A stretch of DNA of 64,000 nucleotides from Lingula anatina (lineage: Eukaryota > Brachiopoda > Lingulata > Lingulida > Lingulidae). Within the stretch, counting starts at the first letter, position 1; every line of letters starts with the position of its first letter. The position numbers and the translations under genes were made by a program. Below the pieces are notes generated by a model. The model was given only the letters and a program-made list of their open reading frames with translations. It made no database searches and had not been told where the DNA came from. Where the stretch lies: assembly GCF_001039355.2 (NCBI RefSeq), contig NW_019773736.1:805073-869072 (forward strand), in the 5' to 3' direction. Positions 31,901 through 46,900 of the stretch are shown here, one piece after another.

Positions 31901-34900
31901 CTGCATAAAAACTGTAAGTAATTTCATAATTAACTAATTGATGTTATTTTGATATGATTTCGGTCGTAAGTGTTGATAAAAAAAGGAGGATTTCCAGGGA
32001 TGTAGGGGCGTAATTCTGGAAATTGACTTCTGTCACAGGAAAACATTGGAAAAATCAAATTACTTTGGAATTTTTTCATCTCTGGATATACTGGTATATT
32101 CAACTAAAAATGTTCCGTAAGACATACCCTAAATGTTCAGTAGAAACAAAGGCATTAAAGCAAGTCACTGGAGTTTTTGTTTTTGTTTTGTGTGTGTGTT
32201 TTTTTCCATTTACAAGGAAATTACAGTCATGTACGTACGTGGTTTCCATTTTGTACATTCTGTTACAGTTTTTGGCTAATTGCTGTTACCATTCTAAAAA
32301 AGGTCTCCAGATAGTTGTTAAGTCATCATTCGTAACAATTGCCAGGTTTTTGTGACAAAAGGACTAATTAACAGTAATTACCAAGCAAGCCACATCTCAA
32401 GAGAGTTTGTCACACATAAAATGGCAATTCTTGTCATTAATCTGACAGAAAGAATAGGTGAAGATACTTGGCGAGGTGGTTATGAAAGGATGAATGAATA
32501 AAAGCATATGCCATTTCATTAATTCTATACCTGCTTTTAATAGTTGTGACTCATGCACTATGATTTCAAATTTGCGTTGATGGATCCAGGGTATTTTGAT
32601 AACTAGGATGAAACTTGCAAATACAATTTTCACCAAATTTTAAAGAAAATGAGACATAAATGATGCTTTTGATAAAAAAATGAAAATGACTTGATCATTT
32701 TTTCTGTTCATTGGGTGAAAGATTAATAACTGAGTTCACTAAACAAATTATATCAACCTAAGAGTAATATCACTCTCTAGCATATGATGTCTTAGGAAAT
32801 GGTAACTTCAATTGTTTGCTGCAAATCATCAGCATTTATGCTCAAGAGGCACCAATTACCCTAAAGAGAATATGATCTAGCTACTCACGACAGATTCTCC
32901 AGATTTCCAACACGCAATATTGACATGTCTAGCATGCAGTATGCCCCTGGAAACTTTTTGCCTTCATCTTCCATCCGCTTTTACTATTATCCCTTGAGAA
33001 TGCCTTTGAAAGCATTTCTCTGTGTTGATCATTTCTCTTTACTGTGAGTTCTGAGAACAGTGGGCATACTTTTTACTCTCAAACATTGTATGTACTTAAA
33101 GATAGGGGCAAAGGAAATTAAGCAAAAGACGAGAGAGAAGAAGGATATTCCATTAAAATGCTCCCAATTGCAAGAAACATCTTATAAAAACAAAATTGCA
33201 TTTGCAATGCAGAATTGCTTTTGTATAGTAATGGCAAAATAAAAACACGAAATAACAAAGGTTCTGGTTTGTGACATAGAAAAATATGTTTAATTGAGCG
33301 TGACTGTATAGCTAATAGAAAAATATTAGATTCACCACTTAAATCCATCCTGTCTACCATTATGACCTGAGGAATCATAAGCATGACCGTGCAGATTATG
33401 AAACCTCATCTGTGCAGAAAACTTCCACAACATCAGTCAAGTTAACAACTTTGAGGCGAAGTATTTCAACAAGAGACTCATTCTATTGATACTGCATCAA
33501 CCCCCCCCCCCCCCCCCCAGAAATGCATACATATACACATGTTAAATTAAACACCAAAGCTGGTAAACATACAGTACAATTCAACTATGGTCATGTAGAT
33601 AGGGTTTATGAATGAAAGAAAACTCTGAATTTTGACTGAATTTTGATTACTTTATCTTAACGCACAATGTAAACTTCACCTCTTTCAAAACACAATTCAA
33701 ACACACTCAAGACCTTTAAAAATTTTGAGCAACTTGATTGAAATTCAGTACAATCTCTTCCAATAATGTTTTTACAATAGTGATTTAAAATGTCCATGTT
33801 TTACCACATCTAAATGCATGTTTTAAAAAACATACATACATACATTGTATGTTTCAAATAAATGGTAAACCATAATAGAAACCAAATACAAAACTACTAC
33901 CACCTGTTGTGGTTACATATACATCAAAGTTTACATTTTCTACCTCAAGGTCACATTTAGAAATGCCACAGCCACTGTCTCAGATTATTAGGTAGCATGA
34001 TACCATTTTATTTCATTGCTGTGTATAGACACTGCTTTATTATTTTTTTTTTTAAGTTTGGCATTTTCTATTGTAAACTTTGGAACCAATGCCTTACTTT
34101 TACCCTGGGATAAACATCAACATACTGCACACAACTCAAGCAAATAAAAATCAATTCTACTGAAATAAAAAAAAATGTAAATATTGTCTTCACTTGAGAA
34201 TTGATTTATATATACAAGCAATATTCTTTATCCTCAATTTTTACTGAAATTTTTGCAAATAAAGAATTACTGAGTGACTTTCAAAACAATACTGGCAACA
34301 TGGATTAAATAGTCAGAAAGATTGCTGGCCCCATACAACAAAGACATACCCTAAGTCATCATTTAAACAATGACTAAGAATCAAGCTGACAATCAGACAC
34401 ATACACTTGATCCATTTTCTCTATTCTGTCTTTTATTTTTGAAAGATCTTCACTCAATATGACAAATTTCCCTCCAGGGGCACATTGCACACTGTATGCA
34501 GCTCATTAAAACTTTTCTTTTCTCTTGACATGAAAATCTTGTCTTGGCCTGGTTCATTCTGAGTATGTAGAAAAAAAGCTTATATTGGTATTTCATGTAC
34601 TGAAATGTTTTAAAACAAATTCTGAAAAAAAAAACTATTGTAAATGAGCATTGTATTTCAGAAATACGTTTTAAAAAATCCATCAAAATCTGCATATTGT
34701 TTGTGAACAAATTATCAATATGATTACATATCATTTTGATGTATTGTTGACAGTTGTGAGGTACCCAGTAAAAAAAAAACTTTCTAAATCAAACAGACTA
34801 GGGATAGATAGCTCAGGTAATAACCAAGATGCCAGGATTACCTGGGCAAGATACTGACATGACTTTCAACATTTCCTACAGTGTGGAAGAGTTGCCAAAT

Positions 34901-37900
34901 CTCCATTTACCAACTGCAATTAATGCATTTTTTAAGTGGACATGGTGCATACTGCAAAAACGTCTTGAGACATTATATACATTATATACAATACCTCTAA
35001 ATCCCCCCCCCCCCCCCCCCCCCACATATAAGGGTTTTTCACTACAGCAAACAAAGCATGTGGACTGCAGGATTTTGCCAATACAAACAGGATAAACCCT
35101 CCTGCTTCAGGTGGCCAGTGAAGGCAGAATTGAAGCAGCTACCATCTTTATGATGTTCTTTGGTATGACCTGGCTGGGTATAGAACTCACTCCACCCTGG
35201 AGGTGAAAAAACTGCTATTTGAGCAATACGGTCAATTATGTGACATGCTTCAATGAATTAAACAATTAATGACAAACAAATCTTAATACCATTTGAAAAG
35301 AAATTGAAACTACAAATTTGGAATAACACTGTGTCTAAATAAGATAAAATAATTTAGTTTTTTCACAACTTTAAGTTCTGTAGACCCATATCTGGCGTTT
35401 CTGGTACAGTTAATAATAAATAGGTGCAATTGGAAAAGAGGAAACATGCATTATTAGAATTATACTTTTGATCTTAAACTTAAAAGTCACCTAAGCCTCA
35501 TGATATAAAAATTGTATGATGCACGATCATAAATATTATCATTTATCACTTGTAAATTACACTTTATCTTGATATAAATGATGCTCGTATTCAGAAAGAC
35601 TGTGGTTTAAACACAAAACAAATACTGCAATCAATTATCTAAACACTATGTTTTGACATGAGCTCCACTCGCGTGAAGAGAGCACATAATTTGCTGTTGA
35701 AAACTGTTGAAAATTGCTCGTTTGTCAACACTGGAACCCGCACAGTTTTATTTTCCCAAATTAATGGAATATTGATTTTGGTGCTGTATTTCTGTTATCA
35801 ATACCCTGTCCATTTTAATTGCATAAATTCAGAAGCACTTGTCCAATTCTGATCTTTTTTCATGCTTATCTGAATCTGATAGACTGCATTTTGCCTTAAA
35901 GTTATCAAAGCACAGCTTGTTGTATATTCTACATTTAAATAATGTGTGTTTAATTTGTCAAGGAAGTTATCATCACTTTGCCATTGCTTACTAAAGCACT
36001 AGGTTGGTTATCTAATTACAATAAAAAATCAATAAAAAATACACCTGTGTCTATTCTTACATAAAACACAATTTTAACTATAATGAAATACGCACACATG
36101 ACTACAATAAGCCACTAAGGTTATCAAAACCACTGAAATTAAACTTCTCATCAAGGTATCTGGTTCAGGGTAGTTCATAGGTGCTGTATATATAAATACA
36201 ACACTCAATGGAGTGTCATATATAATGTCAAAACCTAGTATTTGCAATCATGCTTTGAAATATTAATACCCACCAACATCTATCATGCCAGTAGCCAGCA
36301 ATTTCAAAAGGAATGTTCATTTTTCTGACAGAGTGGACCTTTTACCATGAAACCGTCATGTACCTAGATAAAATTGAACCCAGAGGAGACCTTTTCCTGG
36401 TAAAAAAGGGGGATTCTTTCATACCCCCTGCCCCCCCCCCCCCCCCCCTGACTACGGGCCTGTCTTATATTTCATATATAACATGTACCTCAACCTTCAT
36501 TAATTCTGAAGTGTCTGTCTGTATCATTAGGGCTTAGCCTTAAATCTTTACCATAAGTCAATTATCACAAATGAAGAAACCTAAATCAACCCCCTTCCTT
36601 CTGAAAAAAAAAATAACCCAAATTTTCTGATATCTAATAAATAAGTTATGTTCAGCAACATGATAAATAAAGAATTAAATAAATACTTTTGACCCTTATA
36701 CAAGTTGTTACAAATAGTCAAAAAACTAATAAACCAACAATCTGTGAAACTCTGAACTGCTTTTAAGTAACAGTATCACCTATTGTGTTTATCTTTCACA
36801 TGCAATCTTTCACTTAAAACAATAGTCCAAAAAGAGACCTTCTTTCTAAAGATAAAGATTTATGCCCAAGGATCCACATTTCATATATCAAATCCAATTG
36901 ATATTTCAAGAAAAGGAAAAAAAAGACAAAGAAAAAAAAAAGCTCCGACAAACAAAGAAACAATTATCCTTTGAAAGTCATGGAATACGTATTCTGAACA
37001 TGATCATATTGGATGCTTTACAGCGTGCCCTAGTCTGATGCATGTCAGGATATGGACTCCTAGTTAAATTACAGCAACCAGGTCCCAGTTTCAGGGGTAA
37101 AAAATAAGTCAGTTCCCTGGCCTAGCTGACTAGGATTTCCATGTCAGAGTGCTGTTACACTGCTCCTGATAGGGCAAGATTTGCCCATGTGACCATGTAA
37201 TCCTGGTAATTAAGTTCTTAGTCAGGGAACCCGACTTAAGTTTGTTTTTTTTTTTTTTTTTATTTTGGAAACTGGGGCCAGTATGGTATTCACACCTGTT
37301 CAACATTTAGAGCTGACCGGCTAGCAATGACCCTACTTTTTATGATAATATTTTCTGTAAGATTAAGATGGCCACCATACTATGAACTGAATAACACTTG
37401 TATTACATCATGCAGACATTTGTTATAAGTATGTATGATCTCATAATGTTGTTTTTGAATCAATCCCTCCCACCATCATTACATACTCAGTTTTTTTATG
37501 GCTCTGTGTACAGTTATTGATCAATGGTTCTTGCTGCTTGGGACAAGAAAAAATGACGTAAGATGAGTGGGTCTAATAATCAACAGAAATTAAAGAGCAG
37601 GAAGCAGATCTAGGCTTTGTGAAAGATCAAACATCCTAGAATTCGGTTTGATCTTCTATTAATACCTTATATAACATTGCATGAATCATTGGGGAATTCA
37701 CAGAAATTTACCACACTAATGTTTCCTAGTCTACTTATGAAGCCATGTAGTCCATGTAATTCCAATAAATGTCGCACCAGACATTCATACACAACAAGTT
37801 TCATTCACTGCATAACCAATGATGTTTGAGATGATGCCTCACATTCACCTCACAAAGATATACATTGATATGTGCCAACCCCAGAGTGCATCTAACAAAA

Positions 37901-40900
37901 TTGTGCAATGAACAGAGAATAACAAATTGAACCTGAATGCCACAGAAACCAAGAACATGACTCTAAATTTTACACATTCCATGCTAGACCTCTCACATTA
38001 GTTATAAATAATATCTGTGAGGTAACAAAATCTGGGCTTCTTGGCATTCATATTAGCAATGACCTGAAATAAGGTACTCATGTGGATCAAATATAGAAAA
38101 AAGCATGTGCAAGACTCTATTTTCTCCATCAACTGAAGCAAGCAAAGCTCAGCTCTGCTAACTTAATCCAAATTTACCAAAGTATCTCTCTTCATGTGCC
38201 ATCACCGATTCGGTGTTTGACGAACGTTGATATTTTGCCAAAGGGTTCTATATCTTACCCATGCCCAAAGGTGTCTTGTTGGTAATTCAAAATTGTCAAG
38301 AAAGGTCTTTTGTTGTCTGCCTCGGAAACTTTTGCCAAGTATTCTACCGCTAAGGCTAAGATCTTCCAATCCCTCTTTTCTGATGCAATGTCCCAAGAAT
38401 TTCAGTTGTCTATCTCTGACAGTGTTGAGAAGCTGTCTTTTTTGGTCAATCTGTTTAAGGACCTCTTCATTTGTAACATGATCAATGTAGGAGATTCGGA
38501 GCATTCGCCTGTAGAGCCACATTTCAGCTGTTTCAATGTTACGTGGAGTTTCTGCTGTCAAAGTCCAAGACTCACAGCCATACAGAAGAGTAGACCAGAC
38601 ATAGGTTTTAAGGAGGCAGGTCTTCATCTTAAAAGACAGCCCACGATCCTTGATGATTGGGCTGGGTGAATGCATTTTTCACTTGACCAATTCTTCTTTG
38701 GATTTCTGTTCTGCAACAAGCTTTGGGTGTCACAAGGGCCTCGAGATAGTTGAATGAGGAGACCTGGTCGCTGGGAGTGTTCCCGTAAGGCAATCTGCAA
38801 AGTGGTGTGACCTTTGACTTTGAAACCACCATGGTTTTTGTTTTTGTTTTCTTGCTGTTGACATGTAGTCCAAGCTTTGCCTTGGAGGCAACAGCAGCAT
38901 TAAGAAGTTTTTGGAGATCCTCACGCGATGTAGCTAAAAGAACTATATCATCGACATAGCGGAGATTGTTTATCTTGACACCATTGACTGTGACTCCTTC
39001 CGGACGATCCTCCAGATCTCTCCAGATCATTTGGGAGTATAAGTTCAAAAGGTCTGGGGACATGACACAGCCCTGACGCACTCCTCTTTTGATGGGAAAC
39101 CAGTTGGTCACGACTTCAGAAAGGCAGACTGCTTCAAGTTGATCGCAGTAGACTGATCTTATAACCCGCATATCTTTGTCATCTATTTGAATTTTGCAAG
39201 CATTTTGAAGAGCTCCTCAAGTCGGATCTTGTCAAAGGCTTTTTGATAGTCGAAAACCCTGTGCATGTCTTGTTGATGTTGTACGGTTCTCTCGCTAAGC
39301 ATTCTGAGAACAAATATGACATTTCTAGTGCCTCTGTCTTTCATGAAACCAAACTGAGATGGTGGGATTTTTGGCAGAATTTTGCATCATCTGTTGTAAG
39401 ATGATTTTCAATAGGATTTTGAGAATGTCCAACATCAGGCTTATTGTTGGATGACTTGAACAATCAAGTGTCCCTGGGACTTTGGGCAGAGTGTGAAAGA
39501 TGGATTTTGAGCATGTCCTTCGGAAACTTTCCAGTCTCATAGATTTCACTGACTAGGTTTCAGATCATGTCAGTGCCTTCTTTTCCAAGAGCCTTCAGCA
39601 TCTCTGTGTAAACCTCATCTAGTCCAGCTGCCTTTCTGACTTTCATATTTTCCAGTGCCCACTTCACCTCTGACTTTAGAATTGGTGGACCAGTTTTTGC
39701 AGTTTCCAGAACAATTCCCTCTGGTTCTTGGTCATCATCAAAAAGATCTTGAACGTATTCTTCCCAGTGAGCTGAGACATCTTTACAACACGACCATTGG
39801 CAGCTTTAATGCATTTGGAAGGAGGGGTAGATCATTTGCCTACAATCTCGTTGATCTTTTGAAACATTTTCTTGGAAATCTCGACTTCTTTACATTTTTC
39901 CTCTAACCAAAGTATAGTGCGCTCAATTCTAGAATATGCCCACCCAGTGTGGCTGCAGGATTATAAATTTGTTAGAGCAATGCAAACTCTATGAGACTTT
40001 GAAAGTTGTGCATTGAAGATAATTTCCCCTGACTTACACTATGATGAAGCTTTGAACCTGGCAAATATAGGTACTTTAGACAAACACCAAGAAGATCTGT
40101 GCAAAACTCTCTTTTACAAAATAACTGGACCCTCTGACAAACTGAATCACATTTTAATTGAACAATCCAATCATCTTTCAAAATAAAACAATAGATAAAA
40201 TGTGCCAAAATTTAAGATCAATTATTTTGATGCTCCTTTATACCATATGCATTTTTAATTTCTTTTAACTTAGACCCCAATCAGATTCACACAACCTATC
40301 AGCTGGGTTGGTCCGATTCTGCAGGGAATTCTCACTAAAGTGCAATCAGTAGAAATAGTCTAACATGCCTCCCTGAGCAGCTAGGGGGTAATTGACTATC
40401 CTTTGCTGAGTATATCTAAATGCGCCCATAGTTTCATTCAAACATTAAGCATTTGTTATTATTGAAATGCTCTTAACATTTTATATACAACTTCAACCCA
40501 CTGGGTTGCAATCTTAATAAATTATGTAAACATATCAAAAACAAACGGAATCATTAAAAAAAACATTCAAAATTTTCTTTGTCATACTAAATAAATACAT
40601 TTATAAAAGCCATTTATTTGACCTAATTGTCAATAAGAAGGAGTAAAAACATGTCATATCCATTATCCTAATTCACAATGACAGAAAAAGACATCCATAA
40701 ACTTTTGTGTCACTGTTTGTCCATTTCTCACTCATATTGGATTAGCCATAATGTAATTTCCCCAATACCTAAATAGAGATATCATCCCAGAGTCATTTAT
40801 CTTGATCAAACTATGCTAAATCAAATGATTTTCAGATTTACTGATATAGAATGTAATAAATCATTTTCAAGAGGAACAGTGAAGGATAAAAGGGAAAAAA

Positions 40901-43900
40901 GAATTAGAATCATATCACTCAATTTGTGATTACATCTGTCTCATGAATTTCCAAGGTGATCAGAAAAAAACCTTTTAAACAAAAATTAGAAAATGATGTG
41001 TCAACCCATTTTATCGCATTCCAAGAAATGTGCCCCTGATGGCATTAGTAAAACATATATTTTCTCCAAATATTCCATTATTGATAAACTTCGAGCTGCC
41101 ACTGACATAAATTCCCCAAATGAAAATGACAACGGAAGCAGAAAGAGAAGTTATTAGAACACGAACTTACAATTGCATAACGGCTGAAACCCAATGGATA
41201 AAAGCATGCAAAAATATCTTCAATAAATTTAATTAGGCTTTTATGCTGCATCCTTTTTCATAACATAAAAAATGGGGGTGTTTACATTAGCTATCATATA
41301 GATTGGATATAAATTGGTTAGGGCTAAACCTTGGATGAATAAAATGTTTCATTAGTTCACAGCACACAGCACAGCACAATTGATTTTGATTGCATTACAT
41401 AAACTGGGTACACAGCAGGTAGTCAAGTAACCAGGTGAAGTGTGTTCTTTGCTTAGGAGATGTTTCTGAACTTGAAGAAATGTGTAGTATGTGAGAATCT
41501 ATATAGCTAATACAAGACATGCTTAGAGCCAATCTAAATGGAAGTTCAGGATCAGTCTGGACACATTTTTTTTTTCTTTTTTTTTTTTTTGGGGGGGGGG
41601 GGTGAACAGCACCTTTATAATAACACAGCAATAAGTACATTCAGAGACCTCATGCCCATGTAAGACTCAAGAACCAGCTGTAAAAGCCACTTAAAAAAAA
41701 CAGCTTCATTTAGAACTTAAATCTCCCAACTTTCAGGAATCAGTCCAAAGAGCACGTTGTGTGAACAGACCCCAAAGTTGGACCACAGTGAAACACTCCC
41801 CAAGAGCTCACTTGGCTATCCGTGTAAGCCATCACAGCTCTCCAGCTGAGCAACATCTCCCCCAGAGACCAAGGCTTACTTTACCTCCTGACAAGAACTA
41901 CATAGCATTGCATTGGTATATCAATGCTGGATCAATACTGTCAAACCTTCACATCTTTCAGATGAAACAGTTTCTTTTAAAATGGAACTTTGTCGGGTCT
42001 TCACAACCTCCTTTGTGTGCAGCCCACAAAGCTTCCAGCTAAGACTTTTTTTTTTAATGAGGTAAAGCAGATTTTTCAAAATGTCCATGTTCATATATTA
42101 TAACCTACAAAATTTCTAGCTGAACCACATTCCTCATACATAGAATGTAATATTTTCTACAAATTTCTTTGGCCACCATCCATATACACAATGAAAACAA
42201 ATTCACATGAAAAAAATATGCTGAACAGATATAAGATCAACTGACCTGAACTGAACAAGAAAGAGAAAAAGATAAACATCCATCAAAACCAAAAATTAAC
42301 TAAGAATTAACTATTAATTTATGCTTTAATATATTTATTAATTTATTACAATTTCATATAATTTATTATATCTATTAAATTATTTCATTGAATCCTCACC
42401 AAAATCTTATCACTTTTAAGATTTAAGTTAGCCCATTTCTGACCTATCCAGAAAATTTCAACAAAAACCATCCACAACTTTCTGAGTTAGGCTGGTGACA
42501 AACAAACAGACCTGCAGACAGACATACAAACCATGGTGAAAATATAACCTCCTTAGGGGAGATAAATATCAAATATTCACCTGTGATAATTTTTAATAAT
42601 TTTTCTGCGTGCATAACAGTAATGTGTTAATATGTCATGTTTGGCCAGAAGGGATATGCATGCATGAGAAACTTCCCTACTACTGGACATAATTTTATGC
42701 TCTTAAACTTGACAAGAACACAAAATAAAGATCTTCTAACAGCAAGGAAACTGCTGGGCTTCATAGGCCAAGCTACTGTAAATAAACAGATAAGACAGGG
42801 TAAATGGTAAATAATTCCCAAGTGCTGCTGGCAATTACATTCAAATCGAGAAATCTCAGCAGAACCATCTAGGTATCTTATCACAGATCCTAGTCAATAA
42901 ATGAAATACAATCAAAAATTTAAATCTGCACTTTAGGGATGTTTTAATAAGTCACTGCAATAAACAAAATGAATTCTTTATCTTTAAGAGAGATCAAGGG
43001 AAAAAGAAAAAATCTTATGAGTTCCCCACAGAACAATGCCATCAAATTCCGCATTTGGAATGCAAATATTTAGCCACTCTGATTACAAAATTAAACTCTC
43101 TGTAGATCCATTTTCTTTTATCTAATATCTTTTGAAAAAAGTCAGCATTACAAGCTTAAAATACCACATTTGCAAGTGAAAAGTCAATGCATGCCTTTAT
43201 CTGTAACTTCACAGGGAAGTTTTATTGGCAATTTCTAATATTCCCTTGTAGTTGAATTGAAAATGAATCAAATGCTTTAGAAAAATCAAAATCTCCTCAG
43301 AACATGTGAATATAGACTGTTTTCAGGCAACAGAGAGCAGGAGTCAGTCGTGTACCATGCTGCACATGTCAAAAACAAGACTTGAACATGGTGTCACAAA
43401 CGTAGATTGCATGCATGCATGCATGAGAGATGCCCCATATCTAGGTCTTTTGCCCTGTTAAGACATCGGTCAATACACTAAAAATAATATGTTTTAAGCA
43501 ACTCATCAAGAGATGTTTTTCGTAAGTTGACACTTGGTATTTTAAAATATATTTTGAAGGGTGGTATTTTGCTGCAACCAAATTTGGTCATACCTGAAGC
43601 ATAAAAAAGACAAGCCATTGAACATGTACTCTTACAATGTACTTTTAAAGCCCTCTTGATAACTGCTCACTATGGCACTCAGGAGTAGAACAAATATACT
43701 CACTCATGTGACTCTGGGTCTCATTCAACCACATCCAGACCACATTCAGATCACACTCAGACCAGGAGGATGTAATAATAGTATTCTTACCATATGACTC
43801 CATACTAATGTAAGTTTTATTCTAATTTCATTTATTTATAAAGACTATTGTTCTATTTGCAAGGTGTTTTGTAAGGTGTTTTGTACTTTTTTTGTTTTAG

Positions 43901-46900
43901 TGACCAGCAATACAACAACTTACAGCAGTAAGTGAAGTGCAACTCTTAAAATAAAGATACTAAAAAAAAACAAGCTGCATTCAGATAGAGTCGTAAAAAA
44001 TATCCCGATACAGTATTGAACTTTTAAAGCCTATTTCACAAAGAGCTGTATATGTACTTTAACACTACAGCTATACTGTTACACTTTGAGAGGTCCTAAC
44101 ACGTAATTATGCTGCAGTGGACTTAAAGGGATAATAACTCTTTGTATGAGATCTATATTTCACAATAAAAACATTGTGAATATATAACACATACAAATAT
44201 AATATATTCTGTTTTACCACAAAAACAACAGTTAAAGCTATTATTCTGATATCTAAGCTTGTCTTTAGACCACGTGACCTCCATTGATGGCTATACTCTG
44301 TTAAAATCTCTTAAGAGATTTTAACAAAAAACCAAACTTTTTAGAAAAAAAACAAGGACTAACTTCGAATGTAAAAATGGATTCATTAACCATTGGTAAG
44401 TATGGGAAAATTGTTGTTTACTCCAGGAAAATTCATTTTTTGACCGAAACGAAGAGTTATTATCCCTTTAACCTTCTATCACAAGTTTTCCATGAATTTG
44501 CTTACTGCTGCCTAGTAACTTAATTGACCGTGATGAATCTCTTATGATATACCCAGGCTATTAAGTTGCTAATTTCTCAAAACATACTGGTATAGCTGTC
44601 CCACTAAAATATACCACTTGATGCAAAATGGGCTCATGTCATCTTGTTGGGTGATATGTGAAAAACTTTTATAATGTGAAACAATTGTCACTGGATCTTG
44701 AGGCTGATCATCTTATATTTGTAACTTCCCCTGATTAAAGTATTGTTCAAATGCTCCATTTAAATGCATGGACTGCTACCACATGAGCACAATGTTACAA
44801 AAGTTTCATTTCCACAAGTGGATTTGAAAGTGGCAGAGAATCAATTTCAGCTGAGATCAATTCTAGGCCCTACACTTTGGGAAATGAAGTCATCTGCTTG
44901 GTGAAAGCACTGAACTAATTAAAGTAATTTTCAGCCATGTTTTGTCAGACACACATTTTCCAGGAAAACTGCTTGACAATCATTTCTCGGATCTTATTGC
45001 AAAAAGTACCTTATATTTCTCTAGTGATAACAAACAGCATTTTTTTCTGACTGAAACCAAGTTAAATGAAATTCATAAAACAACATGCAAAAAATGAATA
45101 ATGCAGTCCAAAGGAAAATAGTGACCCCTTTTAATTTGAAATTTTATACCAAAAATCAATAACTTTGATACAAAGTAACTTTGCCCTTCCTTATTTGTTC
45201 CACCTGTATTTCCTGGGTTCTTGTTTTATATTCAGAATGGCAGCGACACAGAATCAATCAGGGTCATAGCGTATGCTTATCTCTGAATGAAATTATGGTT
45301 TTAGCATCAAAAGTTAAAATTACAACTAAAAACCTGTTTTCAACACACTTTATTTTTATATAATATTCATATCAGTGCAACATAATTACCTGTGGGACAC
45401 CCTTAACGCACCTGAAAAAAATTCTCAAATTTTCCTGGCCTGGAAATATTCCCCCTCCCCCCCCCCCTTCAAGGGGGTTGAGCTCCCTGTGTAACCTTCA
45501 CATTTTGTCTCATCCACACACTGTACACTTGAAAGCATATGTGAACCAAGTAACTATATATCTTGGCTTTCTTTGTCCCAGATATGCTCATGAAATATAG
45601 TTCAGATGCTGAACTTCCCCCATTTGTTCAATTTTAGAGTGCATGGAGGAAGACAGCCCAGCACCTGTGTTTTATATCATGGGCACACTAAGGAGAAAGA
45701 AAGCCAAGATATGTATTATGTGTAAGCAAATGTTATAGGCTTTTGACTTAATGTTACCTTTAACACAATAACATACCACAATTCTAGGAAGATGCCGCAT
45801 TTCTCCAGGACCATACACCCCCGCCAAGCGGAGAGCACAGGTACTCAACACCCTTCCATCTGCAATTTTAGTTCCATTAGCTTCCATAACTTTCATTTCT
45901 GCAATTGATTTAGTTCTGGAATAGTGGTCTGGATGCTGTAAAATAAATTTGAAGGACAAATATGATACTGTCTGAGAGGCTATGTTCAATGTTTGTATTT
46001 TAGAAAGATTTGAAGACTAAAATTTTCACCATAGGTATATGAGCTGGTTTTGCAATACTGGTAAATTCATTACCAACACACCCATACACATGCCACCCAA
46101 ACAAACACTAACAATAAAATAGATGGTAGAATATTAAGTGAACATTACAGTGACTTTTAACCCCTGGGTATGAGTAAAAAATATCCTAAATGGTGTAGAT
46201 AGAAAATCAGCAAATATCTTTAATAGTAAAGTTTTTGCATCTATTGGTGAAATGAGCTGATTTACAAATCCATTGTTGACCTTTTTTATCATTTATTGCC
46301 TCAAAAAAAGTTACTGTCATGGGAGCCCAAGCAAAGAGCAGTTGTGACTCACAGCACACACATTAGTATTAATACACATATCACGTAAAACTGCCTACTT
46401 ACAACTGCCTGCATGTGCCGGCCTTCCTGACAGCACAACTGTTTATCTTTATTTGTCATTTGAACCTGCTTAATTATCTCTTATTTTACTGCAGCTGTGC
46501 ATATCACAATGCATGTAGGGCTCTGTTTCAGGGATTTTTTTTCACAATGAACTCTATATTCATAAATTGGGATTGAAAATCTACACAGCACAGGAAATGC
46601 TGGTAATGTTTCTACCACCCACACAGGTGGAACACTGATATACAGGCCTACAAAAATATATACTGATTGCTAAAATCATGGGTTTAGCTTCAAAATTCTA
46701 AATGTGCCAGCAACGAATTATAATAATTTAGACCCCATTCAGATAGAGGCCATTCAGAATAAAAGATCCTGGTCCAAGGCATCTGGTCGAATGGAGTTGA
46801 GATTTAATTACTGTGCAGGGACGATGTGTGGGGAGGCGTGTGAGAGGCGGAGAGACCATTACAGGATTAAGTGGTCTTCCTTTCATGTAGGTCCACCATA

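Larger units (their letters stand above)
27526..45776 (-). other. SDR42E1 intron 5 (18.25 kb) filled with mobile-element remains
   Basis: Largest intron of the window. It holds a tandem 48-bp repeat (27.9 kb), an (AT)n tract, four C or G homopolymer runs, a fold-back element (37.1 kb), nested LINEs (37.8-40.2 kb), a partial fold-back element (40.3 kb), a dispersed repeat (42.4 kb) and a TTAA element (44.1 kb). No host exon seen; stretches between these are AT-rich and featureless to me. Confidence 0.7.

Noticed and set aside
34803-34855. tRNA- or tRNA-SINE-like start (GATAGCTCAGGTAATAACC)
   Set aside because: An A-box-like word is present, but no acceptable B box or cloverleaf pairing follows.
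38227-38669. Plus-strand reading frames over 38.2-38.7 kb
   Set aside because: Shadows of the minus-strand RTE-like reverse transcriptase.
43409-43426. GCATGCATGCATGCATG run as a regulatory palindrome
   Set aside because: Simple TGCA tandem repeat, expected by chance in repeat-rich introns.
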